The notes below the pieces were generated by a model that was given only the letters and a program-made list of their open reading frames with translations, was not told the origin of the DNA and ran no database searches. From NCBI GenBank assembly GCA_021775755.1, contig JAJFHE010000050.1, forward strand, positions 1-64,000: 64,000 nt of DNA, read 5' to 3'. Position numbers and translations under genes: made by a program. Below, in pieces: positions 11,248-20,208 of this stretch; the first letter of the stretch is position 1; each line of letters opens with the position of its first letter. This DNA is from Hyphomicrobiales bacterium (lineage in GTDB: Bacteria; Pseudomonadota; Alphaproteobacteria; Rhizobiales; JAJFHB01).

Positions 11248-11819
11248 AGCTCATTCTTCTGGGGCCGCCAGGCGCTGGCAAGGGTACGCAGGCCAAGATC
11301 ATCGAAGACGAGCACGGCTGCGTACAGCTGTCGACCGGCGATATGCTGCGGGCCGCGGTTGCGGCGGGCTCCGAGGTCGGCAAGCAGGCGGCCGCGATCA
11401 TGGAACGGGGCGATCTCGTGCCGGACGATGTTGTCGTCGGCATCATCTCCGATCGTGTCGATCAGCCCGACTGCGCAAGCGGCTTCATTCTCGACGGTTT
11501 CCCGCGCAATGTCGCGCAGGCGGAAGCGCTCGATAAAATGCTTGAGGAAAAGGGTCTGGCGCTCGATGCCGTTATCGAACTTGCTGTCGATGACGCAATC
11601 CTTGTGAGCCGGATTGAAGGGCGCGCTGCGGAAACCGAGGGCGGACCGCGCGCCGACGACAATGTTGAGGCGCTGAAAAAGCGGCTTGAGGTTTACCACC
11701 AACAGACCGCTCCGCTGATCGACTATTACGGTAATCGGGGTGTTTTGAAGTCGGTGGATGGAATGGCGGAAATCGATACCGTCAGCGGGCAAATCTCCGA
11801 TTTGCTCAAAGCAGGGTAA
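11244..11819 (+). CDS. adk: Adenylate kinase, short form
   Basis: 191 residues. Catalyses ATP + AMP to 2 ADP. The P-loop [10 protein letters not shown], the AMP-binding [10 protein letters not shown] and [11 protein letters not shown] are intact. The LID is reduced to a short loop around [15 protein letters not shown], so this is the short, zinc-free type common in alphaproteobacteria rather than the 215-residue E. coli type. ATGA overlap with secY implies coupling. Confidence 0.97.
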   Translation: MKLILLGPPGAGKGTQAKIIEDEHGCVQLSTGDMLRAAVAAGSEVGKQAAAIMERGDLVPDDVVVGIISDRVDQPDCASGFILDGFPRNVAQAEALDKMLEEKGLALDAVIELAVDDAILVSRIEGRAAETEGGPRADDNVEALKKRLEVYHQQTAPLIDYYGNRGVLKSVDGMAEIDTVSGQISDLLKAG

Positions 11820-11983
11820 CGCGTGGGAATCCTTGAGGTTTCGTGCCGGTAAATGGTTGACGTTGGACGCGAGTCGACGTACAACCCGCGCACCTCTTGG
11901 AATGATCACGCTCTGGTGTTCCGGGCCCGGCAGGTCCTGCGAACCCAGGCGCGTTTGGCATGTGAAGTTCACAATAGGTTTTT

Positions 11984-12007
11984 CGGACCTAAAACCGTTT
12001 TGGTCCG
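11984..12007 (+). promoter_or_regulatory. Hairpin in the rpsM leader
   Basis: In the 211-nt gap between adk and rpsM, CGGACC (11984-11989) and AAAA (11991-11994) pair with TTTT (11998-12001) and GGTCCG (12002-12007), leaving a one-base bulge and a 3-nt loop. It lies 23 nt before the rpsM start and is not followed by a T-tract, so it is more likely a leader structure than a terminator. The same gap holds a TTGACG near 11856, a possible -35 element for a separate alpha-operon promoter. Confidence 0.4.
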
Positions 12008-12030
12008 GGCATTTATGAGGAGTTTCTAAG

Positions 12031-12399
12031 GTGGCTCGTATAGCAGGCGTCAATATACCGACGGACAAGCGGGTTGAGATTTCGCTGACCTACATCCACG
12101 GCATTGGCCGGGGGTTCGCAAAGAAAATTTGCGAGCAGGTCAATATTCCCCGCGAACGCCGGGTCAACGAACTTGCGGATTCGGAAGTCATCCAGATTCG
12201 CGAGCTGATCGACCGGGATTATATGGTGGAAGGTGATCTGCGCCGCGATACGGCGATGAACATCAAGCGCCTGATGGATCTTGGCTGCTATCGAGGTCTG
12301 CGCCACCGCAGGGGACTGCCGGTTCGCGGTCAGCGTACCCACACCAACGCCCGCACGCGCAAAGGGCCTGCCAAGGCAATTGCCGGCAAGAAGAAATAG
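12031..12399 (+). CDS. rpsM: 30S ribosomal protein S13
   Basis: 122 residues, starting at GTG 12031 with GAGGAG at 12017-12022 (8-nt spacing). The start [15 protein letters not shown] and C-terminal [19 protein letters not shown] are diagnostic. S13 contacts the P-site tRNA and bridges to the large subunit. First gene of the alpha operon, which lacks rpsD here as is usual in alphaproteobacteria. Confidence 0.98.
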   Translation: MARIAGVNIPTDKRVEISLTYIHGIGRGFAKKICEQVNIPRERRVNELADSEVIQIRELIDRDYMVEGDLRRDTAMNIKRLMDLGCYRGLRHRRGLPVRGQRTHTNARTRKGPAKAIAGKKK

Positions 12400-12423
12400 T
12401 CAGACAGAGAAAAGAACTACACG

Positions 12424-12813
12424 ATGGCCAAAGACAAGATGCGTGTGCGCAAAAAAGAGCGCAAGAATATTACATCGGGTGTCGCCCATGTAAGCGCTTC
12501 GTTCAACAATACGATGATTACCATCACCGATGTTCAGGGCAACACGATTTCGTGGGCGTCCGCCGGCATGATGGGTTTCAAGGGATCGCGCAAGTCGACG
12601 CCTTATGCCGCTCAGGTGGCGGCGGAAGACGCGGCACGCAAGGCGATGGAACACGGCATGAAGACGCTTGAAGTCGAAGTGCGCGGACCGGGATCGGGAC
12701 GTGAATCGGCGCTCAGGGCTCTTCAGGCGGCGGGCTTCCAGATCACATCGATCAAGGATGTGACGCCGATACCGCACAACGGCTGCCGGCCACCGAAACG
12801 CCGGCGCGTATAA
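12424..12813 (+). CDS. rpsK: 30S ribosomal protein S11
   Basis: 129 residues, normal length. S11 forms part of the platform and the E-site. The [15 protein letters not shown] and [15 protein letters not shown] motifs, and the basic tail [12 protein letters not shown], are canonical. 24 nt after rpsM. Confidence 0.98.
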   Translation: MAKDKMRVRKKERKNITSGVAHVSASFNNTMITITDVQGNTISWASAGMMGFKGSRKSTPYAAQVAAEDAARKAMEHGMKTLEVEVRGPGSGRESALRALQAAGFQITSIKDVTPIPHNGCRPPKRRRV

Positions 12814-12839
12814 CACTTAAAAGTTACGTGCGTTAGGGC

Positions 12840-12857
12840 GCGCCGCAATCGCGGCGC
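12840..12857 (+). repeat. GC-rich hairpin between rpsK and rpoA
   Basis: A perfect 7-bp inverted repeat, GCGCCGC (12840-12846) and GCGGCGC (12851-12857) with loop AATC, lies in the 113-nt gap between rpsK and rpoA. There is no T-run after it. It could stabilise or process the transcript; no function is shown. Confidence 0.35.
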
Positions 12858-12926
12858 TTAGATGCAGGCCCGGATCGAGGCGCCCAGGCGCGATGATCGG
12901 GCAACTACCGGGACGAGGTTCGCAAA

Positions 12927-13943
12927 GTGATTCACAAGAACTGGCAGGATCTTATTCGACCCACCAAACTTGAGGTCGAAACAGGACGCAATGCAAATGC
13001 AGATGTGTCCTTTGTGGCGGAGCCGCTTGAGCGCGGTTTTGGACTGACGCTCGGCAACGCCTTGCGTCGGGTTTTGCTGTCGTCGCTGCAGGGCGCGGCC
13101 ATTAATTCAGTTCAGATCGATGGTGTGCTGCACGAGTTTTCTTCAATTTCCGGCGTTCGCGAAGATGTCACCGACATCATCTTGAACATCAAGGAAATCG
13201 CGCTGGACATGCATGTCGAAGGGCCCAAACGCCTGGTGCTGAGGAAAGAAGGCCCCGGCGTTGTGCTGGCCGGTGACATTGAAGAAACCGCGGACATTGA
13301 GATCCTCAATCCCGAGCATGTTATATGCACGCTGGATGAGGGCGCGGAAGTGCGCATGGAATTCACAGTCAATGTCGGCAAGGGCTACGTTGCGGCTGAA
13401 CGCAATCGGCCGGAAGACGCGCCGATCGGCCTGATCGCCGTCGACAGCCTCTACAGCCCGGTCAAGAAGGTGTCCTACAAGGTTGAGAACACCCGTGAGG
13501 GTCAGATCCTCGACTACGACAAGCTGACACTGCAGGTGGAAACCGACGGGTCGGTGTCGCCCGACGATGCGGTGGCTTACGCCGCTCGTATTCTGCAGGA
13601 CCAGTTGCAGGTCTTCATCAACTTCGAAGAGCCGCAGAAGGTCGTTGTCGAAGAGCGGGTGCCTGAGCTTGAGTTCAATGCCGCGCTTTTGAAGAAGGTC
13701 GACGAACTGGAACTGTCGGTACGGTCGGCCAACTGCCTGAAGAACGACAACATCGTCTATATCGGCGATCTCATTCAAAAGAGCGAGGCGGAGATGCTGC
13801 GGACGCCGAATTTCGGCCGCAAGTCGCTCAACGAAATCAAGGAAGTGCTGGCCCAGATGGGGTTGCATCTCGGCATGGAAGTGCAGAGCTGGCCGCCGGA
13901 GAACATTGAAGATCTGGCAAAGCGCTTCGAGGACCATTACTAG
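12927..13943 (+). CDS. rpoA: RNA polymerase alpha subunit
   Basis: 338 residues from GTG 12927 ([18 protein letters not shown]), the expected length. The N-terminal dimerisation domain contains [16 protein letters not shown]. The C-terminal domain, around residues 250-320, contains [20 protein letters not shown] and [12 protein letters not shown], which bind UP elements and activators such as CRP. A purine-rich stretch with GACGAGG precedes the start. It is in the alpha operon between rpsK and rplQ. Confidence 0.98.
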   Translation: MIHKNWQDLIRPTKLEVETGRNANADVSFVAEPLERGFGLTLGNALRRVLLSSLQGAAINSVQIDGVLHEFSSISGVREDVTDIILNIKEIALDMHVEGPKRLVLRKEGPGVVLAGDIEETADIEILNPEHVICTLDEGAEVRMEFTVNVGKGYVAAERNRPEDAPIGLIAVDSLYSPVKKVSYKVENTREGQILDYDKLTLQVETDGSVSPDDAVAYAARILQDQLQVFINFEEPQKVVVEERVPELEFNAALLKKVDELELSVRSANCLKNDNIVYIGDLIQKSEAEMLRTPNFGRKSLNEIKEVLAQMGLHLGMEVQSWPPENIEDLAKRFEDHY

Positions 13944-14005
13944 GGTGTGAGTTTAGCCGCAGGCCGCAGGGTCCGCGGGCACATGAGTTGCAAGGAGACA
14001 GGGTG

Positions 14006-14431
14006 ATGCGTCACCGCAAAGCAGGCCGCAAACTGAACCGCACGGCATCGCACCGCAAGGCGATGTTCGCCAATATGGCCGCGGCCCTCATTAAACACGA
14101 GCAGATCGTGACGACCTTGCCGAAGGCAAAGGAAATGCGTCCCATCATCGAGAAGCTGATCACGCTCGGCAAGCGCGGCGATCTGCATGCCCGCCGCCAG
14201 GCGATTGCCCGTGTCGGCGACAAGGCGATGGTTGGCAAGCTGTTCGAAACACTCGGCCCGCGTTACCAGGAACGCAATGGCGGATACAGCCGCGTTCTAA
14301 AGGCCGGCTTCCGCTACGGCGACAACGCGCCGATGGCGGTCATCGAGCTGGTTGACCGGGATCTGGAAGCGCGCGGTCAGGACTCAGGTCCACGCCCCGA
14401 CCTTGAGGACGGAGAGGATCAGGCGGCATAG
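14006..14431 (+). CDS. rplQ: 50S ribosomal protein L17
   Basis: 141 residues from ATG 14006, with AAGGAG at about 13991. L17 is at the tunnel exit side of the large subunit. The start [20 protein letters not shown] is diagnostic. A charged tail of about 20 residues extends beyond the E. coli length. Last gene of the ribosomal supercluster, followed by a strong terminator. Confidence 0.97.
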   Translation: MRHRKAGRKLNRTASHRKAMFANMAAALIKHEQIVTTLPKAKEMRPIIEKLITLGKRGDLHARRQAIARVGDKAMVGKLFETLGPRYQERNGGYSRVLKAGFRYGDNAPMAVIELVDRDLEARGQDSGPRPDLEDGEDQAA

Positions 14432-14467
14432 CGCTTCACTGATCCGTCAGTCATATATCCGAAATTC

Positions 14468-14494
14468 GGGACCGTCATTGACGGTCCCTTTTTC
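14468..14494 (+). terminator. Rho-independent terminator of the alpha operon
   Basis: Nine-bp perfect stem GGGACCGTC (14468-14476) and GACGGTCCC (14480-14488) with loop ATT and a following TTTTT. It closes the ribosomal cluster 37 nt after the rplQ stop and lies 15 nt before the end of the convergent decarboxylase gene, so it may also work from the other side. Confidence 0.9.
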
Positions 14495-14508
14495 GTACCA
14501 GTGGCCGG

Positions 14509-15762
14509 TTATGCGGAAATCACATAATCGGCGGCCACGGTGAGGCGCGTGCCGTAGCCGTTGAAGCGCGTGACTGTCGCGGCCCCGTAAGCACCGACAA
14601 GACCAAATTCGATCCAGTCACCCTCGCGGATATTGGCTGGCAACGATACCGGTGAGGGCAGCTTGTCGATCGGGTCGCAGGTCGGGCCGAAGACCACGAA
14701 CTTTCTGAAATTCGCCGTATTATGCTCAATGCCTTCGCGAATGACACGAGCAGGCAGGTTTACCGGATATTGTGTCAGCTCCATCAAGGCGCCGTAGACG
14801 CCGTCATTGATGAACAGCTCGGAGCTGTCCGAGCGGACATGCTTGACGCGCACGAGAACGGAAGCGGCATTGGCGCACAGAGCCCGGCCGGGCTCTGCAA
14901 CGAGCCGGGGCCGGTTGTCGCCGAACGCTTCGCCGACGGCTGTTTCGATGGCGTCGAAAAAGACGTTCAGGCCGTCGACGAAAATGCCCGGATACTGGAC
15001 CGGAAACCCGCCACCGACGTTAAGGCGCACAAGCTTGATGCCACTCTCGCGTGCGATCGCCGCGGCGGCATGGATGTGTTCCACAAACCCGCGCGGGTCG
15101 AGGCACTGGGAGCCTGGGTGAAATGTCATGGACGGTTCGAAACCACCATAAGCGGCGGCCTTCAGCAAAGTGCCGGCGGTCTTCTCATCGGCGCCGAATT
15201 TGGTCGTGAAATCATGCACGGCATGGCTTGTCGGCAGTTTGAAGCGGACGGAGATTTCAACCTCGCCAGGCTGTTTCACCACCGTGGCAATCTTTGCAAG
15301 GCCCGCATGGTCGTCGATGGCGAAGTGGCGCACGCCGAAGTCGTGGTAGGCGCTGTGGATCTCTTCCAGCGACTTGACCGGGTTGTGGTAGTGGAGAGTG
15401 GCTTCCGGTGCCACACTGCGCACCAGTTCCATTTCACTGGGCGATGCAACATCGAAGGCGGCTATGCCGGCGGAATGCAGGGTTTCGATGACCTGCGGCG
15501 TCGGGTTTGCCTTGACTGCATATGTTACCTGCCCCGGAAAGCCAGATTTAAAGGCCTGTGCTGTTTGGTGCAGCGCTTTCGGCGAAAAGCAGAATACCGG
15601 CTCGTCGGGCATCAGCGTTCGCGCCACGTCGACGGCGTCTTTGAAGCGGGTATCGCGGACGCACCTTGCCAAATTTGTTTGAGTAACAGCAATATCGGCG
15701 AAGTTATTCGCCGATCCGCGGTCGTCGAAATCGGACGCCTTCAGTTTGTCGTTACGGAACAT
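14509..15762 (-). CDS. Type III PLP-dependent decarboxylase (ornithine/lysine/DAP decarboxylase family)
   Basis: 417 residues from ATG 15762; a TTG two codons upstream is also in frame. The alanine-racemase-fold PLP barrel is shown by VTYAVKANPTP (PLP lysine near residue 84), FDVASPSEMELV, LNVGGGFP and the C-terminal FGPTCDPIDKL, whose Cys is the usual active-site residue from the partner subunit. The reaction is probably decarboxylation of ornithine or lysine to putrescine or cadaverine in the cytoplasm; substrate cannot be read from sequence. About 40 extra N-terminal residues precede the barrel. It is divergent from an Lrp/AsnC regulator, which is its likely controller. Confidence 0.85.
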   Translation of the reverse strand: MFRNDKLKASDFDDRGSANNFADIAVTQTNLARCVRDTRFKDAVDVARTLMPDEPVFCFSPKALHQTAQAFKSGFPGQVTYAVKANPTPQVIETLHSAGIAAFDVASPSEMELVRSVAPEATLHYHNPVKSLEEIHSAYHDFGVRHFAIDDHAGLAKIATVVKQPGEVEISVRFKLPTSHAVHDFTTKFGADEKTAGTLLKAAAYGGFEPSMTFHPGSQCLDPRGFVEHIHAAAAIARESGIKLVRLNVGGGFPVQYPGIFVDGLNVFFDAIETAVGEAFGDNRPRLVAEPGRALCANAASVLVRVKHVRSDSSELFINDGVYGALMELTQYPVNLPARVIREGIEHNTANFRKFVVFGPTCDPIDKLPSPVSLPANIREGDWIEFGLVGAYGAATVTRFNGYGTRLTVAADYVISA

Positions 15763-15897
15763 GATCAAACTCCCCTGATAACACCTGAGCTTGTCTGAAT
15801 TTGGCGCTATGAGTGGCCGGAAACCACATTCAGGGTGAGTGCATTATGTCGAATTATCCGGTAATATGACGGATCTGTCGGCAAAATGGAGGCATAC
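15763..15897. promoter_or_regulatory. Divergent promoter region, decarboxylase / Lrp regulator
   Basis: 135 nt between two divergent starts must hold both promoters. AT-rich stretches GCATTATGTCGAATTATCC and GGTAATATGAC near 15840-15870 are likely -10/-35 or operator sites. Lrp-type regulators usually bind their own divergent region. No exact operator can be assigned by eye. Confidence 0.4.
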
Positions 15898-16326
15898 ATG
15901 AGTGGCCGGAACGGCGATCTTCTAGCCTTGCTGCGTTTAAACGCGCGCGAATCGGTGAGCGTGCTGGCGCGCAAGCTCGGGATGTCGCGCTCAACGGTTC
16001 AGGACCGTATCAGACGCCTGGAGGAGCAGGGCACCATTGCCGGCTATTCCGTCGTACTGGGCGATGGCGATGGGTCGCAGGGTGTGCGGGCTTTCGTCAC
16101 CATTGCCGCCGAACCACAGTCATCGGCGGCTTTGGTCACGTTCCTGCGCAAATTGCCCGCGATTGAGGCCCTGCACACGGTGAGCGGAAAGTTCGACTTG
16201 ATGGCAAGCCTCAGGGTGGATACACCGGCGCATCTCGACAAGGTCCTCGACACTATCGGAACACTGGCGGGGGTTGTGCGCACAGAATCCGCTATCATAT
16301 TGTCGACGAAGTTCGATCGGCGCTGA
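15898..16326 (+). CDS. Lrp/AsnC family transcriptional regulator
   Basis: 142 residues from ATG 15898, chosen because GGAGG (15888-15892) lies five bases upstream; ATG 15886 has no site. The N-terminal winged helix-turn-helix contains SVSVLARKLGMSRSTVQDRIRRLEEQG written in family order, followed by GTIAGY and a C-terminal RAM ligand-binding domain (VRAFVTIAAEP, then HTVSGKFDLMASLRV). Such proteins sense amino acids. The divergent placement next to an amino-acid decarboxylase suggests control of polyamine formation by its substrate amino acid. Confidence 0.88.
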   Translation: MSGRNGDLLALLRLNARESVSVLARKLGMSRSTVQDRIRRLEEQGTIAGYSVVLGDGDGSQGVRAFVTIAAEPQSSAALVTFLRKLPAIEALHTVSGKFDLMASLRVDTPAHLDKVLDTIGTLAGVVRTESAIILSTKFDRR

Positions 16327-16444
16327 GCGGGACACGGATTGTTGCCGCAACCTGCAATTTCTAAAACGCTAGCGCTGCCGCATCTGCTATAGAAATACGA
16401 CCGATCCGGGCGAGAGTGGGGGTCGCATGAATACGGGAGGCTCC

Positions 16445-17848
16445 ATGCCGCGTCTTGTAGTTTTGAAGGTCCTGTTTGTTGCGTTTTCGCTTCTGTCGGG
16501 CACGGCTTTTGCCGATCAACTGGTCCCTGAAACGCGCGAGGAAATTCGCCTGTCCTTCGCGCCGGTGGTGGAGCGTACAGGGCCGGCTGTCGTCAATGTC
16601 TATAGCGAGCGGGTGGTCGAGAACCGGGTGTCGCGGTTTTTCGAGGACCTGCTGTCGCGCCAGTTCGGAAACGGGCGCGGGTTTGGCGGCATGCCGCGCG
16701 AGCGCGTGCAGAATTCGCTCGGCTCCGGCGTTATCGTCTCGCCGGAAGGGATCATCGTTACCAACTATCACGTCATCAAGGGCGGAACGGATATCGTCGT
16801 GGTGCTGGCCGACCGCCGCTCATTCGGTGCGGAAATCGTTCTTGAAGACGAAAAGACCGACCTTGCTATCTTAAAGATCGACAGCGGCGGGGAAGATCTG
16901 CCGTGGCTCGAGCTCGGCAATTCCGACAATCTGCAAGTCGGCGATCTGGTGCTGGCCATTGGAAACCCGTTCGGCGTCGGCCAGACCGTGACAAGCGGCA
17001 TCGTTTCGGCTCTGGCGCGAACACAGGTAGGCATCGCCGACTACCAGTTCTTCATCCAAACGGACGCGGCCATCAATCCGGGCAATTCCGGGGGCGCGCT
17101 CATCGACGTCTCGGGCAGGGTTGTCGGCATCAATACCGCGATCTACAGCCGCAGTGGCGGCTCGCACGGGATCGGCTTTGCAATCCCCTCCAATATGGTG
17201 CGCCTCGTGGTCAATTCCGCGGAGGAAGGCGAACGTGTGATTAGGCCCTGGGTCGGCGCGCGTTTCCAGGAAGTTACGCCCGACATTGCGGAGGCACAGG
17301 GGCTGTCTCGCCCACACGGCTCGCTCGTGGTAACGCTGCACCCGCAAAGCCCGCTGGCCGTGGCCGGTATCGAGCAGGGCGACATCATCATGAGCGTCAA
17401 CGGCCACGAGGTGGCAACGCCCGGCGAGGTTACCTATCGCATGGCGACGCTCGGCATCGGCGGAACCGCAACGCTTGAGCTGTTGCGTGGCGAAGACGAA
17501 TACTCCACCGAAGTTGAGCTGGTTCCCGCGCCAGAAGATCCGCCCCGCGATGTGAGCCTGCTTGAGGGCCGGCATCCGTTTTCCGGCGCGGTGGTGGCGA
17601 ATCTGTCGCCGGCGCTCAGCGAAGAACTCGGCATTTCCGGTGAACTGACCGGTGTGATCGTGGTCGAAGTGCGCCGCGGGCGCGCGCGCCGGCACGGTTT
17701 GCGCCCGGGCGACATTGTCCTGCGGGTCGAGGGGGAGGAGATCGAAACGGTCTCAGACCTGAAATCGGCGGTGCGGCGTGAGCGCCGCAACTGGGACGTA
17801 ACCATCCGCCGAGGCGAGCGCGTTTATAACTCCAACGTGCGCGGCTGA
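16445..17848 (+). CDS. HtrA/DegP-type periplasmic serine protease with two PDZ domains
   Basis: 467 residues from ATG 16445, which has GGGAGG just upstream; ATG 16427 would add six residues. A signal peptide runs to about residue 22 (LLSGTAFA). The trypsin-like domain carries the triad His109 (TNYHVIKGG), Asp139 (KTDLAILKI) and Ser215 (NPGNSGGAL). Two PDZ domains follow at about 260-350 and 375-460. It should degrade or chaperone misfolded envelope proteins in the periplasm. The loop between strands 1 and 2 is short, more like DegQ/DegS than E. coli DegP. It lies between rplQ and rarA, its usual place in related genomes. Confidence 0.93.
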   Translation: MPRLVVLKVLFVAFSLLSGTAFADQLVPETREEIRLSFAPVVERTGPAVVNVYSERVVENRVSRFFEDLLSRQFGNGRGFGGMPRERVQNSLGSGVIVSPEGIIVTNYHVIKGGTDIVVVLADRRSFGAEIVLEDEKTDLAILKIDSGGEDLPWLELGNSDNLQVGDLVLAIGNPFGVGQTVTSGIVSALARTQVGIADYQFFIQTDAAINPGNSGGALIDVSGRVVGINTAIYSRSGGSHGIGFAIPSNMVRLVVNSAEEGERVIRPWVGARFQEVTPDIAEAQGLSRPHGSLVVTLHPQSPLAVAGIEQGDIIMSVNGHEVATPGEVTYRMATLGIGGTATLELLRGEDEYSTEVELVPAPEDPPRDVSLLEGRHPFSGAVVANLSPALSEELGISGELTGVIVVEVRRGRARRHGLRPGDIVLRVEGEEIETVSDLKSAVRRERRNWDVTIRRGERVYNSNVRG

Positions 17849-17869
17849 GGCGACGATGCGGCGGCGGCG

Positions 17870-19183
17870 ATGACCGATCTGTTTCAGGCTGCCGGCCTTG
17901 AAAACGATGCGCCGCGTCCCCTCGCGGACCGCCTGCGGCCGGAAAAACTGTCAGACGTTGTGGGCCAGGACCACATTGTCGGGCCCGACGGCCCGATTAC
18001 CCGCATGCTGGAGCAGGGGCGGCTTGGCTCCATCATTCTGTGGGGTCCGCCGGGCACCGGCAAAACGACGATCGCGCGGCTCCTGAGCGATGTATCGGGG
18101 CTGCACTTCGAGCAGATGTCGGCGATCTTTTCAGGTGTTGCGGATCTTCGAAATGCGTTCGATGCGGCCCGCATGCGCCGCTCCGAGGGGCGTGGAACGC
18201 TGCTCTTCGTCGATGAGGTTCATCGCTTCAACCGGGCGCAACAGGACGGCTTTCTGCCCTACATGGAAGACGGCACCATCACGCTGGTTGGAGCGACGAC
18301 CGAAAACCCGTCATTTGAGCTGAACGGCGCGGTTCTCTCGCGCGCTCAGGTTCTGGTGCTCAACCGTTTGGATTCAGAGGCGCTCGACGACCTCCTGAAG
18401 CGTGCCGAAGCGCATGAAGGGTTCACCCTGCCGTTAAGTGAAAACGCCCGTGTCAGCCTTATCGCGATGGCGGATGGCGACGGGCGCTATCTGCTTAATC
18501 TCGCAGAAGAAATTCTGGCCGCCGCGAGCGGCCGCGAGGGCGCGGTGCTGGGGCGCGAGGAACTTGCGAAACTCGTGCAGCAAAGAGTGCCGCTATACGA
18601 CAAGTCGCGCGATGGTCATTACAATCTGATCAGCGCCCTGCACAAATCGATCCGCGGCTCCGATGCGGATGCTGCACTCTATTGGCTTGCCCGCATGCTC
18701 GATGGCGGCGAGGATCCTCTTTTTATCGCCCGCCGCGTGGTACGCGCCGCATCGGAGGACATCGGTCTGGCCGATCCGCAGGCGCTGACCCAAGCGATCG
18801 CCGCGCGCGATGCGTTTGAATTCATCGGCAGTCCGGAAGGCGAACTGGCGCTGGCGCAGGCGGTTGTCTATCTGGCGACCGCACCGAAGTCGAATGCGGT
18901 TTACGCCGCCTACAAGTCCGCCATGCGGCGCGCCAAGGAGACAGGTTCGGTGGCGCCCCCGAAGATTATCCTGAACGCGCCGACAAGCCTCATGGAAGAC
19001 GAGGGCTACGGGGATGGTTACCGCTACGACCACGACGAAGAGCATGCGTTCTCGGGCCAGAACTATTTTCCCGACGGCATGGCGCGGCCGGAATTCTACA
19101 CACCCAGCCCGCGGGGCTTTGAGAAGGAACTCGAAAAGCGCCTTGCCTATTGGGCGAAACTGCGTGCCGCGAAAAGCGGCTGA
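17870..19183 (+). CDS. rarA: Replication-associated recombination protein A (RarA/MgsA AAA+ ATPase)
   Basis: 437 residues. Clamp-loader-type AAA+ ATPase that works at stalled replication forks. Order: N-terminal PLADRLRPEKLSDVVGQDHI, Walker A GPPGTGKTT, Walker B LLFVDEVHRFN, sensor 1 GATTENPSFELN, and the C-terminal MgsA tetramerisation region with LYWLARMLDGGEDPLFIARR. Its start is 21 nt after the HtrA stop, so the two may be cotranscribed. Confidence 0.95.
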   Translation: MTDLFQAAGLENDAPRPLADRLRPEKLSDVVGQDHIVGPDGPITRMLEQGRLGSIILWGPPGTGKTTIARLLSDVSGLHFEQMSAIFSGVADLRNAFDAARMRRSEGRGTLLFVDEVHRFNRAQQDGFLPYMEDGTITLVGATTENPSFELNGAVLSRAQVLVLNRLDSEALDDLLKRAEAHEGFTLPLSENARVSLIAMADGDGRYLLNLAEEILAAASGREGAVLGREELAKLVQQRVPLYDKSRDGHYNLISALHKSIRGSDADAALYWLARMLDGGEDPLFIARRVVRAASEDIGLADPQALTQAIAARDAFEFIGSPEGELALAQAVVYLATAPKSNAVYAAYKSAMRRAKETGSVAPPKIILNAPTSLMEDEGYGDGYRYDHDEEHAFSGQNYFPDGMARPEFYTPSPRGFEKELEKRLAYWAKLRAAKSG

Positions 19184-19265
19184 TGCATCAGCGCTGGCAG
19201 CACACGGATAAATGACCTAAGTGTCGTGCAGTCCGCAATGGGCATGCGGTGGAGTTCCAGTTGCA

Positions 19266-20204
19266 ATGACGACATCCCAAGGCGAACAGCAGGTGCCGCC
19301 GGGTGCTCATGACCGTGAGCACGCCGTGGTTAGATTCGTGCGGGTATGGGGCTTGCTGCTGTTCACCGGAGTGGCGTGGGGCCTGTCGTTTTCGCTGGCT
19401 AAAATCGCGACATCCGAAGGCGCCGATCCGCTCGGCATAACGTTCGTGCAGGCCGCGATCGGCGGAGCGATGATCGGGCTGTTCATGGTGGCGCGACGAA
19501 GTCCGTTGCCGTTCGACCGGCTGCACCTGCAGTTCTACGCGTTCTGCGGGTTTTTGGGTGCCGCGCTGCCGAGCATTCTGTTTTTTTACGCGGCCCGGCA
19601 TCTTCCCGCCGGTGTGATGTCGATTGCCATCGCAGCAGTGCCGATGATGACATTTATGATCGCTCTTTTACTTGGCCTTGAGCGTGCGCAAGCGGCCCGG
19701 TTTACCGGTGTCGCCCTGGGTATTCTGGCGGTTGTGTTGATTGTTGCACCGGATACAAGTCTGCCGGATCCATCAACTGCCGTATGGGTGCTTGCCGCCG
19801 TGGGCGCGGGCGCCTGCTACGCGGTTGAAAACATCTATATTGCGATCCGCCGCCCGCCCGCTACTCATGCCGCGGTTCTGCTGTTCGGCATGCTGATGTT
19901 TACACTCGTATTCATGGCGCCGATCGTGTTTGCCACCGGCACCTATGCTGTTATGAACTGGCCGCCGGCAGCGCCAGAATATGCGATCGTCATCATGTCG
20001 GTGATCAATGTGATCTGCTACAGCCTGTTCGTTTACCTGGTAACCCGCGCTGGCCCGTTGTTTGCCAGCCAGACGGCCTATGTGGTGACGCTTTCCGGTG
20101 TGGCGTGGGGTATGTTGATTTTCTCCGAAGAGCATTCGATGTGGATCTGGGGGGCTCTGCTTGTCATGATGACGGGGCTCGCCCTGGTGAAACCCCAGAG
20201 GTAA
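19266..20204 (+). CDS. EamA/DMT-family transporter
   Basis: 312 residues from ATG 19266; an in-frame GTG at 19221 has no family support. About ten hydrophobic helices in two EamA repeats, beginning LLLFTGVAWGLSFSLAKIA. These inner-membrane proteins export small metabolites or lipids; the substrate is not predictable. It ends 4 nt before the AlkB-type gene, so the two probably form an operon, suggesting a role in moving a product or substrate of that pathway. Confidence 0.85.
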   Translation: MTTSQGEQQVPPGAHDREHAVVRFVRVWGLLLFTGVAWGLSFSLAKIATSEGADPLGITFVQAAIGGAMIGLFMVARRSPLPFDRLHLQFYAFCGFLGAALPSILFFYAARHLPAGVMSIAIAAVPMMTFMIALLLGLERAQAARFTGVALGILAVVLIVAPDTSLPDPSTAVWVLAAVGAGACYAVENIYIAIRRPPATHAAVLLFGMLMFTLVFMAPIVFATGTYAVMNWPPAAPEYAIVIMSVINVICYSLFVYLVTRAGPLFASQTAYVVTLSGVAWGMLIFSEEHSMWIWGALLVMMTGLALVKPQR

Positions 20205-20208
20205 CCCG

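Noticed and set aside
11820-12030. Missing rpmJ and infA after secY as a deletion
   Set aside because: The absence at this place is normal in alphaproteobacteria, as is absence of rpsD from the alpha operon.
14722-15798. 358-codon plus-strand frame opposite the PLP decarboxylase
   Set aside because: Antisense shadow; the minus strand has all decarboxylase motifs.
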